This document shows positions 6,838 to 16,043 of a stretch of DNA of 35,058 nt, one piece after another. Each line of letters begins with the position of its first letter. Within the stretch, counting starts at the first letter, position 1. Both the position numbers and the translations under genes were made by a program. The DNA comes from an uncultured Sutterella sp. (GTDB taxonomy: Bacteria > Pseudomonadota > Gammaproteobacteria > Burkholderiales > Burkholderiaceae_F), in NCBI GenBank assembly GCA_900754475.1, contig CAAECY010000001.1:1-35058 (forward strand), read 5' to 3'. The notes beneath the pieces were generated by a model. The model was not told the DNA's origin. It saw only the letters and a list, made by a program, of their open reading frames with translations, and ran no database searches.

Positions 6838-8976
6838 TCAGGAGTCGGTCTCCTCCGTTCGGGGGATGTCGGGCGCGGCGCGATGCAGATCGTCGTAGAT
6901 GCGCCGCGCAAGCGCGCGCGAAATCCCGTCGACGCGCGCGATGTCTTCGGCGGAGGCGTTCGAGAGCTGCTTCATGCCGCCGAAGTGCGCGAGGAGCTTC
7001 GCGCGACGCTTGGGGCCGATCCCTTCCAAGTCTTCGAGGCGCGAGGTGTTGCGGGTCTTCGCGCGCTTGCGGCGCATCCCGGTAATGGCAAAGCGGTGCG
7101 CTTCGTCGCGGATTTCGGCAATGAGCATGAGGGCGCGCGACATCGTGCCGAGTACGAGCGGTTCGCGCCGTTCCCCGTCGATTTCGGGAAAGATGAGGGT
7201 TTCAAGCCCCGTCTTGCGGCCTTCGCCCTTCGCGACCCCGACGATCACGGAAAGGTCGAGCCCGAGGTCGGTGAAGACCTGTCGGGCGGATTCGACCTGA
7301 CCGCGCCCGCCGTCCACAAGAACGACGTCGGGGAGATAAGCTTCGCCGCGCGCCACGGGCGCGTAGCGGCGCTCCAAGACCTGACGCATGGCGGCGTAGT
7401 CGTCGCCGGGTTCGATTCCGGTGATGTTGAAGCGTCGGTAGAGGGACGACTGCATCCGCCCCTCGGCAAAGACGACGCAGGAAGCTTGGGTGGCTTCGCC
7501 CGCCGTGTGCGAAATGTCGAAGCACTCGACCGAAAACTTCATGGGGTCGCCGTCTTCGGGCTCGAACCCGAGGATGTCGATGAGTTCCCGAAGGCGCGCG
7601 AGTTGACTGCCTTCTTCCTGAAGGCGCCGCGCGAGCGCGATCTCGGCCCCGGTCGTGCACATCTCAAGCCACCGCCGGCGCGTGTCGCGGGGTTCCGTCA
7701 CGACCGTGATGCGTCGACCCGCGAGGTCCGTGAGCATGCGCGCGACGCTTGCGGCGAGGTCGGGGTGCTCGGCGTCGTTTTGCAAAATGACGACGGATGG
7801 AATCGGCATCCCGTCGTAGTGCTGCGCGACGAAGGCTTCGAGAATTTCACCGGGGCTCGGAAGGAGCGCTTCCGTGCGGACGTTAAGTTTCGGAAAGTTG
7901 GGACGGTCCCCGAGGTGGCGGCCGCCTCGCACCATGGCGAGGTTCACGCACACGACGCCCCCGGAAGCCGCGCACGCGAGAATGTCCGCGTCCGTGTCGC
8001 CCCCCGTCGTTTCGATCGCCTGACGGTGCTGCACGGTCGTGAGCGCCGCAATGCGGTCGCGGTAGAGGGCCGCTTCTTCGAATTCCCACTTTTCGCTCGC
8101 CGCCCACATGCGCTTTTCGTACTCTTCGACGAGGTCGCGCGTGCGCCCTTCGAGAAGCGCCGCCGCGCGCTCGCAGTCGCGCGCGTAGTCTTCCGAAGAA
8201 ATGCGTCCGCAGCAAGGGGCGGAACACCGCCCGATTTGCCCCAAGAGACAGGGGCGCGAGCGGTTCGAAAAGACGCCGTTTTCGCACGTGCGAAGGCCGA
8301 ACACCTTCTGGAGCGTCTGAATCGCTTCGCGCACGGCCCCCGCATTGGGATACGGCCCGAAAAAGCGCGAGCGCTTGTCGACGCCCCCGCGGTAGTAGGA
8401 AAGACGCGGGAATTCTTCGGGCCCCAACTTGATGTAGGGGTAACTCTTGTCGTCCCGAAAAAGAATGTTGTACTTCGGGGCGAGCGTCTTGATGAGGTTG
8501 TTCTCAAGAAGGAGCGCTTCGGCCTCGGAGCGCGTCACGGTGGTCTCAAGCCGCGCGATGCGTGAAACCATCAGGGCGATGCGCGGCGACAACCCCGTCT
8601 TTTGGAAGTACGAGGAAACGCGCTTTTTAAGGTCGCGGGCTTTGCCGACGTAGAGGCAATTCCCCTCGGCGTCGAAATACCGGTAGCAGCCGGGGAGGTT
8701 CGGGAGCGTGCGCAATTCGGCCTGCGGGTCGAAGGCGCGAGTCGGCTCGGCCTCCGACGATTCTTCGGACGCTTCATCCAAAAGAGCCGGAGCCTTCGTT
8801 GAAGACGCATCGACAGCCGTTTCGTCAAGAGGCTCGATAGCAGGCTCGGCGACAGGCTCGGCGACAGGCTCGATCGAAGGCTCGGCCGAAAGCACCGCCC
8901 CGGGCGCGGGCTCGGGGCGGGAGAGTTCGGCGGTGTCGTCCGCCGTCTTGATGGCGTCGGTATCCGTCTTGGGCAT
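6838..8976 (-). CDS. uvrC: Excinuclease ABC subunit C, with N-terminal extension
   Basis: UvrC makes both incisions in nucleotide excision repair, with UvrA and UvrB. The 712-residue protein contains the GIY-YIG domain (GCYRYF...LYVGKARDLKKR, 96-119), the Cys-rich segment PCLLGQIGRCSAPC, the UVR motif that binds UvrB, the RNase-H-like second nuclease (FDISHT and DVVLVDGGRGQ) and C-terminal helix-hairpin-helix motifs. The canonical protein would begin around residue 82. The first 80 residues are an acidic, Ala/Pro/Glu-rich, probably disordered extension containing EPVAEPVAEPAIEP, encoded by 12-bp direct repeats. Met1 is the only Met in that segment, so the extension is kept, though no strong Shine-Dalgarno is visible. 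Confidence 0.95.
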   Translation of the reverse strand: MPKTDTDAIKTADDTAELSRPEPAPGAVLSAEPSIEPVAEPVAEPAIEPLDETAVDASSTKAPALLDEASEESSEAEPTRAFDPQAELRTLPNLPGCYRYFDAEGNCLYVGKARDLKKRVSSYFQKTGLSPRIALMVSRIARLETTVTRSEAEALLLENNLIKTLAPKYNILFRDDKSYPYIKLGPEEFPRLSYYRGGVDKRSRFFGPYPNAGAVREAIQTLQKVFGLRTCENGVFSNRSRPCLLGQIGRCSAPCCGRISSEDYARDCERAAALLEGRTRDLVEEYEKRMWAASEKWEFEEAALYRDRIAALTTVQHRQAIETTGGDTDADILACAASGGVVCVNLAMVRGGRHLGDRPNFPKLNVRTEALLPSPGEILEAFVAQHYDGMPIPSVVILQNDAEHPDLAASVARMLTDLAGRRITVVTEPRDTRRRWLEMCTTGAEIALARRLQEEGSQLARLRELIDILGFEPEDGDPMKFSVECFDISHTAGEATQASCVVFAEGRMQSSLYRRFNITGIEPGDDYAAMRQVLERRYAPVARGEAYLPDVVLVDGGRGQVESARQVFTDLGLDLSVIVGVAKGEGRKTGLETLIFPEIDGERREPLVLGTMSRALMLIAEIRDEAHRFAITGMRRKRAKTRNTSRLEDLEGIGPKRRAKLLAHFGGMKQLSNASAEDIARVDGISRALARRIYDDLHRAAPDIPRTEETDS

Positions 8977-9001
8977 GCGGGCGCTCGATGGCCGAAGGAT
9001 C

Positions 9002-9403
9002 TCAGCGGTCCTTTTCGCCCGTCAGCTCTTCGGGGTCGAAGTGGAAGGTCATGCCCTTATATTCGGGGCGGTACTTGAGGCCCGACTGGCAGCGGAATTC
9101 GAGCCAGCCGTGCGCGGGCTTCGTCGCATCGCCCGAGCCGTCTTCGACCGAGCCCGAAAGCGGGAGCATGCCGAGCTCTTCGCGTTCGCAGAAGGCGCGG
9201 GCCTTGTCGTAGAGGTGTTCCGAGAGCTGACGCGACTCTTTCACGTGCGGCCACGAAGCTTCGATGCGCCAAACGTTGCCGACGACGTTCGTGATGTTTT
9301 CCTCGCGGTCGAGGTACTTCTGGTGCTCGTCCTGCAGGGTCTGGCAGGCGGTGAGGCCGAAAAGAGCGGTAAGGGCGGAGGAAAGAATGAGAAGTCGCTT
9401 CAT
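9002..9403 (-). CDS. Small putative lipoprotein, unknown function
   Basis: This 133-residue protein has a lipoprotein signal: MKR, a hydrophobic stretch, and lipobox LTAC with the lipidated cysteine at 20. The mature part is mostly hydrophilic and contains two further cysteines (CEREELG and FRCQSG), which could form a disulfide. It ends in FHFDPEEL. I do not recognise the family. It ends 25 bases before uvrC on the same strand, so it may be cotranscribed with uvrC-pgsA. The start is the only suitable ATG before the signal peptide. Confidence 0.75.
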   Translation of the reverse strand: MKRLLILSSALTALFGLTACQTLQDEHQKYLDREENITNVVGNVWRIEASWPHVKESRQLSEHLYDKARAFCEREELGMLPLSGSVEDGSGDATKPAHGWLEFRCQSGLKYRPEYKGMTFHFDPEELTGEKDR

Positions 9404-9948
9404 GGCTGGTTGGCTGTGAGATCGGTCCGAAGGGGACCGCGAAGGAGGTCATTTTAGCCTGCGCGGGCGCAGGCGTCGAAGCGCAGGTTCCCGTTCGTTC
9501 GTGCCGATTCTTGCTCGCTTAGTGCCCCGACACCGACGCGGTCGCGCACCGTTCGAGAGCCCTCGGGAGCGCTCCAACGACGCGCAAGGCCGCGAAGCGG
9601 CCGCAAAGAGCCCGCAACTGTCCCGAGAAATGCCCGAAAAATCACGAAAACGTGCGAAAACGCCCGAACAAACCGGAAAAAGACCTCAAGCGGAGCTTTC
9701 GGGGCGGGCTTAAGAATAGGGGCCGCAGGACGCCCCTCGAAAGGTTCTCCCTAATGCCGCCGAATGCCCTGTCTATCGGCCTTTCGGGGCTCTCGGGAGA
9801 TGCTACAAACGGTAAGGGAATCTTAATTTAGCGCACCTACACTGCACGCACCGTCGAAGCTCCCGACCTCCCGCACGACCCCCGAGGCGGGTATGATTCG
9901 GAGCCCGAACACATTCACCAACCCTGAACGGCTGAGGCCCCTTTCCCT
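9404..9948. other. Gene-free stretch between divergent units
   Basis: These 545 bases separate the minus-strand lipoprotein gene from ccmA. No frame has coding-like third-position bias. A 6-bp hairpin (9718-9723/9732-9737) is present. TATGAT at about 9893-9898, some 50 bases before ccmA, is a possible -10 of the ccm promoter, but no good -35 is seen 17 bases upstream. Confidence 0.35.
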
Positions 9949-10659
9949 ATGTCCGACCCCATCCTCGAGGTTCGCGGGCTTACCTGCGAGCGCGGCGAAA
10001 GAACGCTTTTCCGCGGCATGAATTTTGCGGTCGAACCGGGCACGCTCGTGCGCGTGGCGGGTTCGAACGGCGCGGGGAAGACGACGCTTCTGCGCTTGCT
10101 GACGGGCCTCATGCGCCCCGTCGAAGGCGAAATCCTCTGGCGCGGGACGCCGATTGCGAAGGCGGCCGAAGACTTCTGGAGCGAACTCTGCTACATCGGT
10201 CACCGAAACGGCGTGAAGGACGACCTCTCCGTCATTGAAAACGTGATGATCAACGCGCGCGTCGCGTCCCTCAAGGCAACGGAAGCCGAAGCCCTCGACG
10301 CTTTGGCCGCCGTGGGGCTCTCGGACTTCATCGACGTTCCCGCGGGGCAGCTTTCTCAAGGCCAGCGCCGCCGCGTGGCGCTTGCGCGCCTCTGGCTCTC
10401 GCGCTCGGTTCCGCTTTGGATTCTCGACGAACCCTTTACGGCCTTGGACGTGAAGGGTGTGGCGCGCCTTGCTGCGCTCATCGGCGAACACGTCTCCGAA
10501 GGGGGCGTCGTCATGCTTGTGACGCACCAGGAAGTGCCCGTCGAAAAGGCGCGGCTCCTTGTGATCGAACCCGAAACCTGGTCGCCCGTGCGGCGTACCG
10601 CCGTCGAGCGGGCGCTCGACGACGCCGCGGCCGACGAAGCCGAAAACGCCGCCCGCTGA
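9949..10659 (+). CDS. ccmA: Cytochrome c maturation ABC ATPase CcmA
   Basis: This 236-residue ATPase of the CcmABCD complex uses ATP to release holo-CcmE (heme chaperone) from CcmC. It shows Walker A (GSNGAGKT, 38-45), the signature LSQGQ (135-139) and Walker B LWILDEP (156-162). The short ATPase with FTALD is typical of CcmA. It is the first gene of an eleven-kilobase-scale ccm region and is followed 11 bases later by ccmB. Confidence 0.96.
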   Translation: MSDPILEVRGLTCERGERTLFRGMNFAVEPGTLVRVAGSNGAGKTTLLRLLTGLMRPVEGEILWRGTPIAKAAEDFWSELCYIGHRNGVKDDLSVIENVMINARVASLKATEAEALDALAAVGLSDFIDVPAGQLSQGQRRRVALARLWLSRSVPLWILDEPFTALDVKGVARLAALIGEHVSEGGVVMLVTHQEVPVEKARLLVIEPETWSPVRRTAVERALDDAAADEAENAAR

Positions 10660-10670
10660 AGGAGCCGAAC

Positions 10671-11339
10671 ATGTGGAATCTCTTTCTCACGATCCTGAGA
10701 CGCGACATGACGCTCTCGATGCGTCGCAAGTCGGACCTCGCTCAGGTGATTTTCTTCTTTGCGGTCGTCGTGACGCTCGTGCCGTTGGGCGTCGGGGCGG
10801 AAACCAATATCCTCCGCTCGATCGCGCCGGGCGTGGTTTGGGTGGCGGCGCTCTTGGCGGCGCTCTTGTCGCTCCCCCGCATGTTCGCGACCGACCACGA
10901 GGACGGCACGTTGGAGCAGATGCTCGTTGCGGCCGAGCCCCTTCCCGTCATCGTGATGGCGAAAGTCGCCGCGCACTGGCTCGTGACGGGCGTTCCCATG
11001 ACGATTTTCGCGACGCTCTTCGGCGTGATGTTCGATTTGTCGCTTGAAGTGACGGCGGTGCTCGTCGCGAGCCTTCTGCTCGGGACGCCCGTCCTGTCGC
11101 TTGTGGGCAGCATCGGCGCCGCGCTGACGCTCGGGCTTCGCACGGGGGGCGTTCTCACGTCGCTCCTTGTTTTGCCCCTTTACATTCCGGTACTCATCTT
11201 CGGCGCGGGTGCGGCTCAGGCGGTCGCCGTCGCGATGAGTCCGAGCGCGCACTTTCTGATCGTGGGCGGTCTGACGCTTTTGTCGTTGGCGCTTGCTCCG
11301 ATCGCCGTTTCCGCGGCGCTTCGCATCGCCGAACAATAA
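10671..11339 (+). CDS. ccmB: Heme exporter permease CcmB
   Basis: This 222-residue protein with six predicted membrane helices is the CcmB permease of the CcmABCD complex. The N-terminus (MWNLFLTILRRDM) and the soluble FATDHEDGTLEQM segment after the second helix are characteristic. The start is an ATG with AAGGAG at 10659-10664, overlapping the ccmA stop region. The open frame continues upstream inside ccmA but is not coding there. Confidence 0.95.
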   Translation: MWNLFLTILRRDMTLSMRRKSDLAQVIFFFAVVVTLVPLGVGAETNILRSIAPGVVWVAALLAALLSLPRMFATDHEDGTLEQMLVAAEPLPVIVMAKVAAHWLVTGVPMTIFATLFGVMFDLSLEVTAVLVASLLLGTPVLSLVGSIGAALTLGLRTGGVLTSLLVLPLYIPVLIFGAGAAQAVAVAMSPSAHFLIVGGLTLLSLALAPIAVSAALRIAEQ

Positions 11340-11399
11340 AAAACCAAGTAGAGCTACACCGACAACTTCCGACACGATCTTCAAGGAGAAGGAGAGAAC

Positions 11400-12125
11400 A
11401 TGCATTCCTCGGACCTTCAGGCCTTCTATCGCAAGGCCGGGACCCTGATCCCCTACTTCATGGGGGCGGCCCTGGTGCTCTTTTGCGTGGGCTTTTACAT
11501 GGGCTTTTTCGAGTGCCCGATCGAAGCCCGTCAAGGGAACTCCTACCGCATCATCTTCATTCACGTCTCGGCCGCATGGCTTTCCATGTTCCTTTACGTG
11601 CTGATGGCGGTCTTCAGCCTGATCGGCCTCTGGAAGAACAACACGCTCGCCTTCATCGTCGCGCAGGCGATGGCCCCGACGGGCGCCCTCATGGGCTTCA
11701 TCGCGCTCTTTTCGGGCTCCTTCTGGGGTCGTCCCACGTGGGGCACGTACTGGGTGTGGGACGCGCGTCTCACCTCGATGCTGATTCTCTTTTTCCTCTA
11801 CCTCGGCTTCATCGCGCTTCATTCCGCGATTGACGACAAGCGCCGCGCCGACCGCGCCGCGAGCGTCATCTCGATCGTGGGCGTCGTGAACGTGCCGATC
11901 ATCTACTTCTCGGTGCGTTGGTGGAACACCCTCCACCAGGGCGCGTCCATTACGTCGCGCGGCACCTCGATGGCCGAAATCATGCTCTACACGCTCCTCG
12001 TCATGGTGGCTGCGGGCATGTGCTACGGCGCGGGCGTGGTGCTCTCGCGCACCCGCACCATCATTCTCGAACGCGAACGCCGTCAGGCGTGGGCTCAGAA
12101 GGCCGCTTTGGAGGGCAAACTGTGA
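11400..12125 (+). CDS. ccmC: Heme lyase subunit CcmC
   Basis: This 241-residue membrane protein with six helices loads heme onto CcmE. The tryptophan-rich WWD motif is seen at 109-124 (WGRPTWGTYWVWDARL), flanked by His55 and His179, which fit the two periplasmic axial heme ligands. A strong AAGGAGAAGGAG precedes the ATG. Its TGA overlaps the GTG start of ccmD. Confidence 0.97.
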   Translation: MHSSDLQAFYRKAGTLIPYFMGAALVLFCVGFYMGFFECPIEARQGNSYRIIFIHVSAAWLSMFLYVLMAVFSLIGLWKNNTLAFIVAQAMAPTGALMGFIALFSGSFWGRPTWGTYWVWDARLTSMLILFFLYLGFIALHSAIDDKRRADRAASVISIVGVVNVPIIYFSVRWWNTLHQGASITSRGTSMAEIMLYTLLVMVAAGMCYGAGVVLSRTRTIILERERRQAWAQKAALEGKL

Positions 12126-12307
12126 ACTGGACCTCTCTTTCCGAATTCATCACCATGGGCGGGCACGGCTACTACGTCTGGTGCTCCTACGGGGCGCTTA
12201 CCGCGGGTGTGATTTACGAACTCTGGACGCTCGTCGCGCGCCGTCGCAAGATTTGCGCCCGTCTCGCCCGCGAAGCGCGGGCCGCCAAGTCGACCCTTGA
12301 AATCTAA
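12122..12307 (+). CDS. ccmD: Heme exporter small subunit CcmD
   Basis: This 61-residue, single-span membrane protein stabilises CcmC-CcmE and helps release CcmE. It begins at a GTG overlapping the ccmC stop (GTGA) and has the usual CcmD features: MGGHGYYVW before the helix and an Arg/Lys-rich cytoplasmic tail (ARRRKICARLARE). The context between ccmC and ccmE decides the call. Confidence 0.9.
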   Translation: MNWTSLSEFITMGGHGYYVWCSYGALTAGVIYELWTLVARRRKICARLAREARAAKSTLEI

Positions 12308-12318
12308 GGAGACCCCTC

Positions 12319-12810
12319 ATGAACGCCAAGTCGAAAAAGTTCGCTCTGATCGGTGCGGCCGTCGTCGTTGTGGGCGCCGGCATCTTCATGGGCCTTCAGG
12401 CCTTCAACGAAAACCTCGTCTTCTTCTTCTCGCCCACCCAGGTGGCGGCGAAGGAAGCGCCCACGGGCCGTACGTTCCGTCTCGGGGGCGTCGTGGAACC
12501 CGGGAGCGTCGTTCGTCAGGCGGACGGCGTCACCGTGGAATTCCGCGTGACCGACACCGCGCAGACCGTGCCCGTTCGCTACACGGGGATCCTCCCCGAC
12601 CTCTTCAGCGAAGGCCAGGGCGTCGTCGCTCAGGGGAAGCTTGACGAAGCGGGCGTCTTCACGGCAAGCGAAGTGCTCGCGAAGCACGACGAAAACTACA
12701 TGCCGCCCGAAGCCGCGCAGGCCCTCGAAGACGCTCACAAGGCGGGCGTCAAGAAGGCGCACGACGAGGCGATTGCCGCGGGCAAGCCCATGCCCGCCAA
12801 TCACCCGTAA
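12319..12810 (+). CDS. ccmE: Cytochrome c heme chaperone CcmE
   Basis: This 163-residue periplasmic heme chaperone is anchored by one N-terminal helix (8-30). The OB-fold domain carries the covalent heme site: His123 and Tyr127 in AKHDENYMPPE. The C-terminal tail is flexible and charged. A ribosome binding site (AAGGAG) precedes the ATG. A strong hairpin lies between this gene and ccmF. Confidence 0.97.
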   Translation: MNAKSKKFALIGAAVVVVGAGIFMGLQAFNENLVFFFSPTQVAAKEAPTGRTFRLGGVVEPGSVVRQADGVTVEFRVTDTAQTVPVRYTGILPDLFSEGQGVVAQGKLDEAGVFTASEVLAKHDENYMPPEAAQALEDAHKAGVKKAHDEAIAAGKPMPANHP

Positions 12811-12864
12811 GCATCGCCCGGAACGAAGAGGGCGGACGCCGACCGGCTTCACACCCAAACCCGA

Positions 12865-12899
12865 AACCCCCGGGGCGTTTTTGAAAATGCCCGGGGGTT
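12865..12899 (+). other. Long stable hairpin between ccmE and ccmF
   Basis: Arms 12865-12874 and 12890-12899 form a perfect 10-bp GC-rich stem. With one base shifted, the stem can extend through gcgtttt and aaaatgc almost to the loop. No U-tract follows, so it is unlikely to be a simple terminator. It sits in the 207-base gap, by far the largest inside the ccm operon, and may stop 3' exonucleases or be a processing site that sets different levels of ccmA-E and ccmF-I. Confidence 0.65.
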
Positions 12900-13017
12900 C
12901 GGCGCGTGAAGCGGGGGCGCTTCCGTTCGACACGATTCAAACAACGATTTCCAACCGTGAGAATCGGGGCCCTTCCGGAGCCTCCTTTCCCCATTACTTC
13001 AACCGGAGATAACACAA

Positions 13018-14979
13018 GTGATTCCTGAGCTCGGACACTTCGCACTCATCCTGTGCCTTGCGTTGAGCATCGTTCAGGGCGTGTTGCCGCTCATCGGGGC
13101 CGCGCGGGGCAACCGCGCGCTCATGGCGGTCGCGCGCCCGGCCGCGGCGGCCAACGCGCTTTTCGGCACGATCGCTTTCGCCTGTCTGGCGTATTCGTTC
13201 TACATCTCGGACTTCACGGTCCTCAATGTGGCGAACAACTCCAACTCGATGCTCCCGTGGTACTACAAGGTGGCCGCGACCTGGGGCTCGCACGAAGGCT
13301 CGATTCTCTTTTGGACCGTGACGCTCGGTTGGTGGAGCGCGGCCGTGGCCTTTACCGCGAAGCGCCTGCCCGCGGACATGGTCGCGCGCGTGACGGGCGT
13401 GATGGGCCTCGTTGGCATGGGGTTCCTCCTCTTCATGCTCCTCACCTCCAACCCCTTCCTGCGTCTTTTCCCGGCGCCCGCCGAAGGGGCCGACCTCAAT
13501 CCCCTCCTGCAGGACCCGGGGATGGTCTTCCATCCGCCGCTTCTCTACCTCGGGTACGTGGGCTTTGCGGTTCCGTTTGCGTTCGCGATCGCCGCGCTCC
13601 TCTCCGGGCGCCTCGACGCGGCGTGGGCCCGCTGGATGCGTCCGTGGACGACGGCTGCGTGGATTCTCCTGACGCTCGGCATCGCGCTCGGCTCCTACTG
13701 GGCGTACTACGAACTCGGCTGGGGCGGCTGGTGGTTCTGGGACCCCGTTGAAAACTCCTCCTTCATGCCGTGGCTGACGGGTACCGCCCTCATTCACAGC
13801 CTGGCCGTGACGGAAAAGCGTGGGTGCTTCCGCATTTGGACGGTGCTCTTGGCGATCCTCACGTTCTCGCTTTCGCTCCTCGGCACCTTCCTCGTTCGCT
13901 CGGGCGTTCTCACTTCGGTGCACGCCTTTGCGACCGATCCGGAGCGCGGTCTCTTCATTCTCGCGTTCCTGATCATCGTGATCGGCCTCCCGTTCCTGCT
14001 CTTCGCGTGGCGCGCCCCGACGGTCGGCCTCGGCGGGAACTTCGGCTTGATCTCGCGCGAATCGATGCTGCTCGTCAACAACGTGCTTCTCGTCGTGGCG
14101 ATGGGCGCGGTGCTCCTCGGGACCCTCTATCCGCTCTTCCTCGATGCGTTGAACGCCGGGAAGATCTCGGTCGGGCCCCCGTACTTCGACGCCGTCTTCG
14201 GCCCCTTGATGCTCCCGATGGTCTTCCTCATGTCGATGGGCCCGATGGCGCGTTGGAAGGAACAGGACCCGAAGGTGCTCGCGAAGCGCATGATCTGGTG
14301 CTTCGTGCTGGCCATTGCCTGCGGCGCCGCCGTTCCGCTCCTTATGGGCGAATGGGGCACGTGGTGCTTCGTCGGCTGCACGCTTGCGTTCCTCGTCGTT
14401 TTCGGTGCGATCGAAGACGTGCGCGGTCAGATCCGTCACGCTCCGGGCAACTTCTTCGCGAAGCTCGCCCGTCAGCCGCGCAGCTACTGGGGCATGCACC
14501 TCGCTCACGTGGGCGTTGCGGTCTTCATCATCGGCGTTGCGCTCGTGAAGGGCTATCAGTCCGAACGCGACGTGCGCATGTTCGAAGGCGACACCGTCAC
14601 GGTCGACGGCTACGTCTTCACCTTCAACGGCGTTGAAAGCGCCCGCGGCCACAACTACTCGGCCGACCGCGGCAACTTCACGCTCTCGAAGGACGGCAAG
14701 GTGATCGCCGAACTGCACCCGGAAAAGCGCAAGTACTTCAGCTCCAATTCGATGCCGATGACGGAAGCCGCCATCCGCCACTCGATTACGGGCGACGTGT
14801 ACGTCTCGCTCGGCGTCCCGACCACGGACGGCGGCTGGGTCGTGCGCGCCTACTCGAAGCCTTACGTCACCTGGATTTGGTTCGGGGCCATCTTCATGGC
14901 GCTCGGCGGTTTGATCGCCATGCTCGACCGACGCTATCGCCGTCGTTCGACGAAGCCCGCGGCGAACGCCGCGGTCTGA
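13018..14979 (+). CDS. ccmF: Cytochrome c heme lyase CcmF
   Basis: This 653-residue membrane protein is the core of the CcmFGH/I ligase that attaches heme to apocytochrome c. The WWD domain is visible at about 235-252 (WGGWWFWDPVENSSFM), with conserved histidines His172 and His260 on either side. There are many hydrophobic helices and a periplasmic domain before the last helix. It starts at a GTG preceded by CCGGAG. The length is normal for the family. Confidence 0.97.
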   Translation: MIPELGHFALILCLALSIVQGVLPLIGAARGNRALMAVARPAAAANALFGTIAFACLAYSFYISDFTVLNVANNSNSMLPWYYKVAATWGSHEGSILFWTVTLGWWSAAVAFTAKRLPADMVARVTGVMGLVGMGFLLFMLLTSNPFLRLFPAPAEGADLNPLLQDPGMVFHPPLLYLGYVGFAVPFAFAIAALLSGRLDAAWARWMRPWTTAAWILLTLGIALGSYWAYYELGWGGWWFWDPVENSSFMPWLTGTALIHSLAVTEKRGCFRIWTVLLAILTFSLSLLGTFLVRSGVLTSVHAFATDPERGLFILAFLIIVIGLPFLLFAWRAPTVGLGGNFGLISRESMLLVNNVLLVVAMGAVLLGTLYPLFLDALNAGKISVGPPYFDAVFGPLMLPMVFLMSMGPMARWKEQDPKVLAKRMIWCFVLAIACGAAVPLLMGEWGTWCFVGCTLAFLVVFGAIEDVRGQIRHAPGNFFAKLARQPRSYWGMHLAHVGVAVFIIGVALVKGYQSERDVRMFEGDTVTVDGYVFTFNGVESARGHNYSADRGNFTLSKDGKVIAELHPEKRKYFSSNSMPMTEAAIRHSITGDVYVSLGVPTTDGGWVVRAYSKPYVTWIWFGAIFMALGGLIAMLDRRYRRRSTKPAANAAV

Positions 14980-15018
14980 GGAATCGATCGAACCGAGACC
15001 GAATAAAAGGACTGACTC

Positions 15019-15552
15019 ATGAAAGCCAAATTTCTCATTCCGTTCGCCGTCTTCCTCCTTCTGGCGGGGTTCCTCTTCAAGGGCCTCTACATGGACCCGA
15101 AGATGCTTCCGACGGCCTATCAAGACAAGCCCCTGCCGCAGTTCGTGCTGCCGACCCTCTTCGAGCCGGAGAAGACCTTCTCCTCCGAAGAGATGAAGGG
15201 CAAGGTCTGGATGCTCAACGTCTGGTCGACCTGGTGCGCGCCCTGCAAGCAAGAGCACCCGTACTTGGTCGCCCTCAAGCGTCAGGGTCTCAAGACCCCG
15301 ATCGTCGGGCTCCTCTACCGCGACCAGCCGGGTGCCGCCCAGGCCGAACTCCGCTCGATGGGGAACCCCTACGACCTCGTTCTCTACGACCGCGACAACA
15401 AGGTCGGGATCGACCTCGGGGTCACGGGCGTTCCCGAAACCTTCATCATCGACAAGAAGGGGTTCGTGCGCGCCAAGGTGAGCTACCCGATCCTTGACGA
15501 CAACTGGAACAAGGACGTCAAGCCCCTCATCGAAAAGCTGGAGGCCGAATGA
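15019..15552 (+). CDS. ccmG: Thiol:disulfide interchange protein CcmG (DsbE)
   Basis: This 177-residue membrane-anchored thioredoxin reduces the heme-binding CxxCH cysteines of apocytochrome c. The N-terminal helix (about 4-22) is followed by a thioredoxin fold with the WCAPC active site (Cys73, Cys76) and the cis-proline loop GVPETF. Its stop overlaps the ccmH start (ATGA). Confidence 0.97.
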   Translation: MKAKFLIPFAVFLLLAGFLFKGLYMDPKMLPTAYQDKPLPQFVLPTLFEPEKTFSSEEMKGKVWMLNVWSTWCAPCKQEHPYLVALKRQGLKTPIVGLLYRDQPGAAQAELRSMGNPYDLVLYDRDNKVGIDLGVTGVPETFIIDKKGFVRAKVSYPILDDNWNKDVKPLIEKLEAE

Positions 15553-16040
15553 TGACGAGTCTGAAGCACGTTTTCGCGGGCGGCCTCATGGCTGCCGTTG
15601 CGGCGCTCTCCGCGGGGAGCGTCGCCGCCGCCGAGGCGGAACCGACGGCCTTCGACCCGATCGCGCACCAGCGCGTCGTCGAAGTCTCCGAGCAGCTCCG
15701 GTGCCTCGTTTGCCAGAACCAGTCGATTGCGGAATCGAACGCGGAACTCGCGGTCGACCTTCGCAACCAGGTGATCGAGCAGGTGAAGGCCGGCAAGACC
15801 AACAAGGAAATCATCGACTTCATGGTCGAGCGTTACGGGGACTTCGTTCTTTACAAGCCCCCCTTCAAGATGACGACCGCCATCCTCTGGCTCGGCCCGC
15901 TCGCACTTTTCGTGATCGGCGTCGGTGCGTTCTATGTCAATCTTCGCCGTCGCAAGCGTCTCGTCGAAGAAGCCGTCAAGCCTCTTTCCAAAGAAGAGCA
16001 GGCGCTCGCTTCCGATTTGCTTTCGGGTCGCAAGGAGTAA
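15549..16040 (+). CDS. ccmH: Cytochrome c maturation protein CcmH
   Basis: This 163-residue protein has a signal peptide (cleavage near AAA-EAE, about residue 28), the LRCLVCQNQ motif with redox cysteines Cys52 and Cys55, a three-helix domain and one C-terminal membrane helix (about 109-131). It exchanges disulfides with apocytochrome and CcmG. It is the short CcmH form, with CcmI encoded separately, unlike the fused E. coli CcmH. Confidence 0.96.
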   Translation: MMTSLKHVFAGGLMAAVAALSAGSVAAAEAEPTAFDPIAHQRVVEVSEQLRCLVCQNQSIAESNAELAVDLRNQVIEQVKAGKTNKEIIDFMVERYGDFVLYKPPFKMTTAILWLGPLALFVIGVGAFYVNLRRRKRLVEEAVKPLSKEEQALASDLLSGRKE

Positions 16041-16043
16041 GCC

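Noticed and set aside
10356..11936. 526-codon minus-strand frame opposite ccmA-ccmC
   Set aside because: Low-complexity His/Arg/Glu product and fully antisense to three conserved ccm genes.
12994..15258. 754-codon minus-strand frame opposite ccmF-ccmG
   Set aside because: Shadow of ccmF; the product is charged and repetitive without any recognisable motif.
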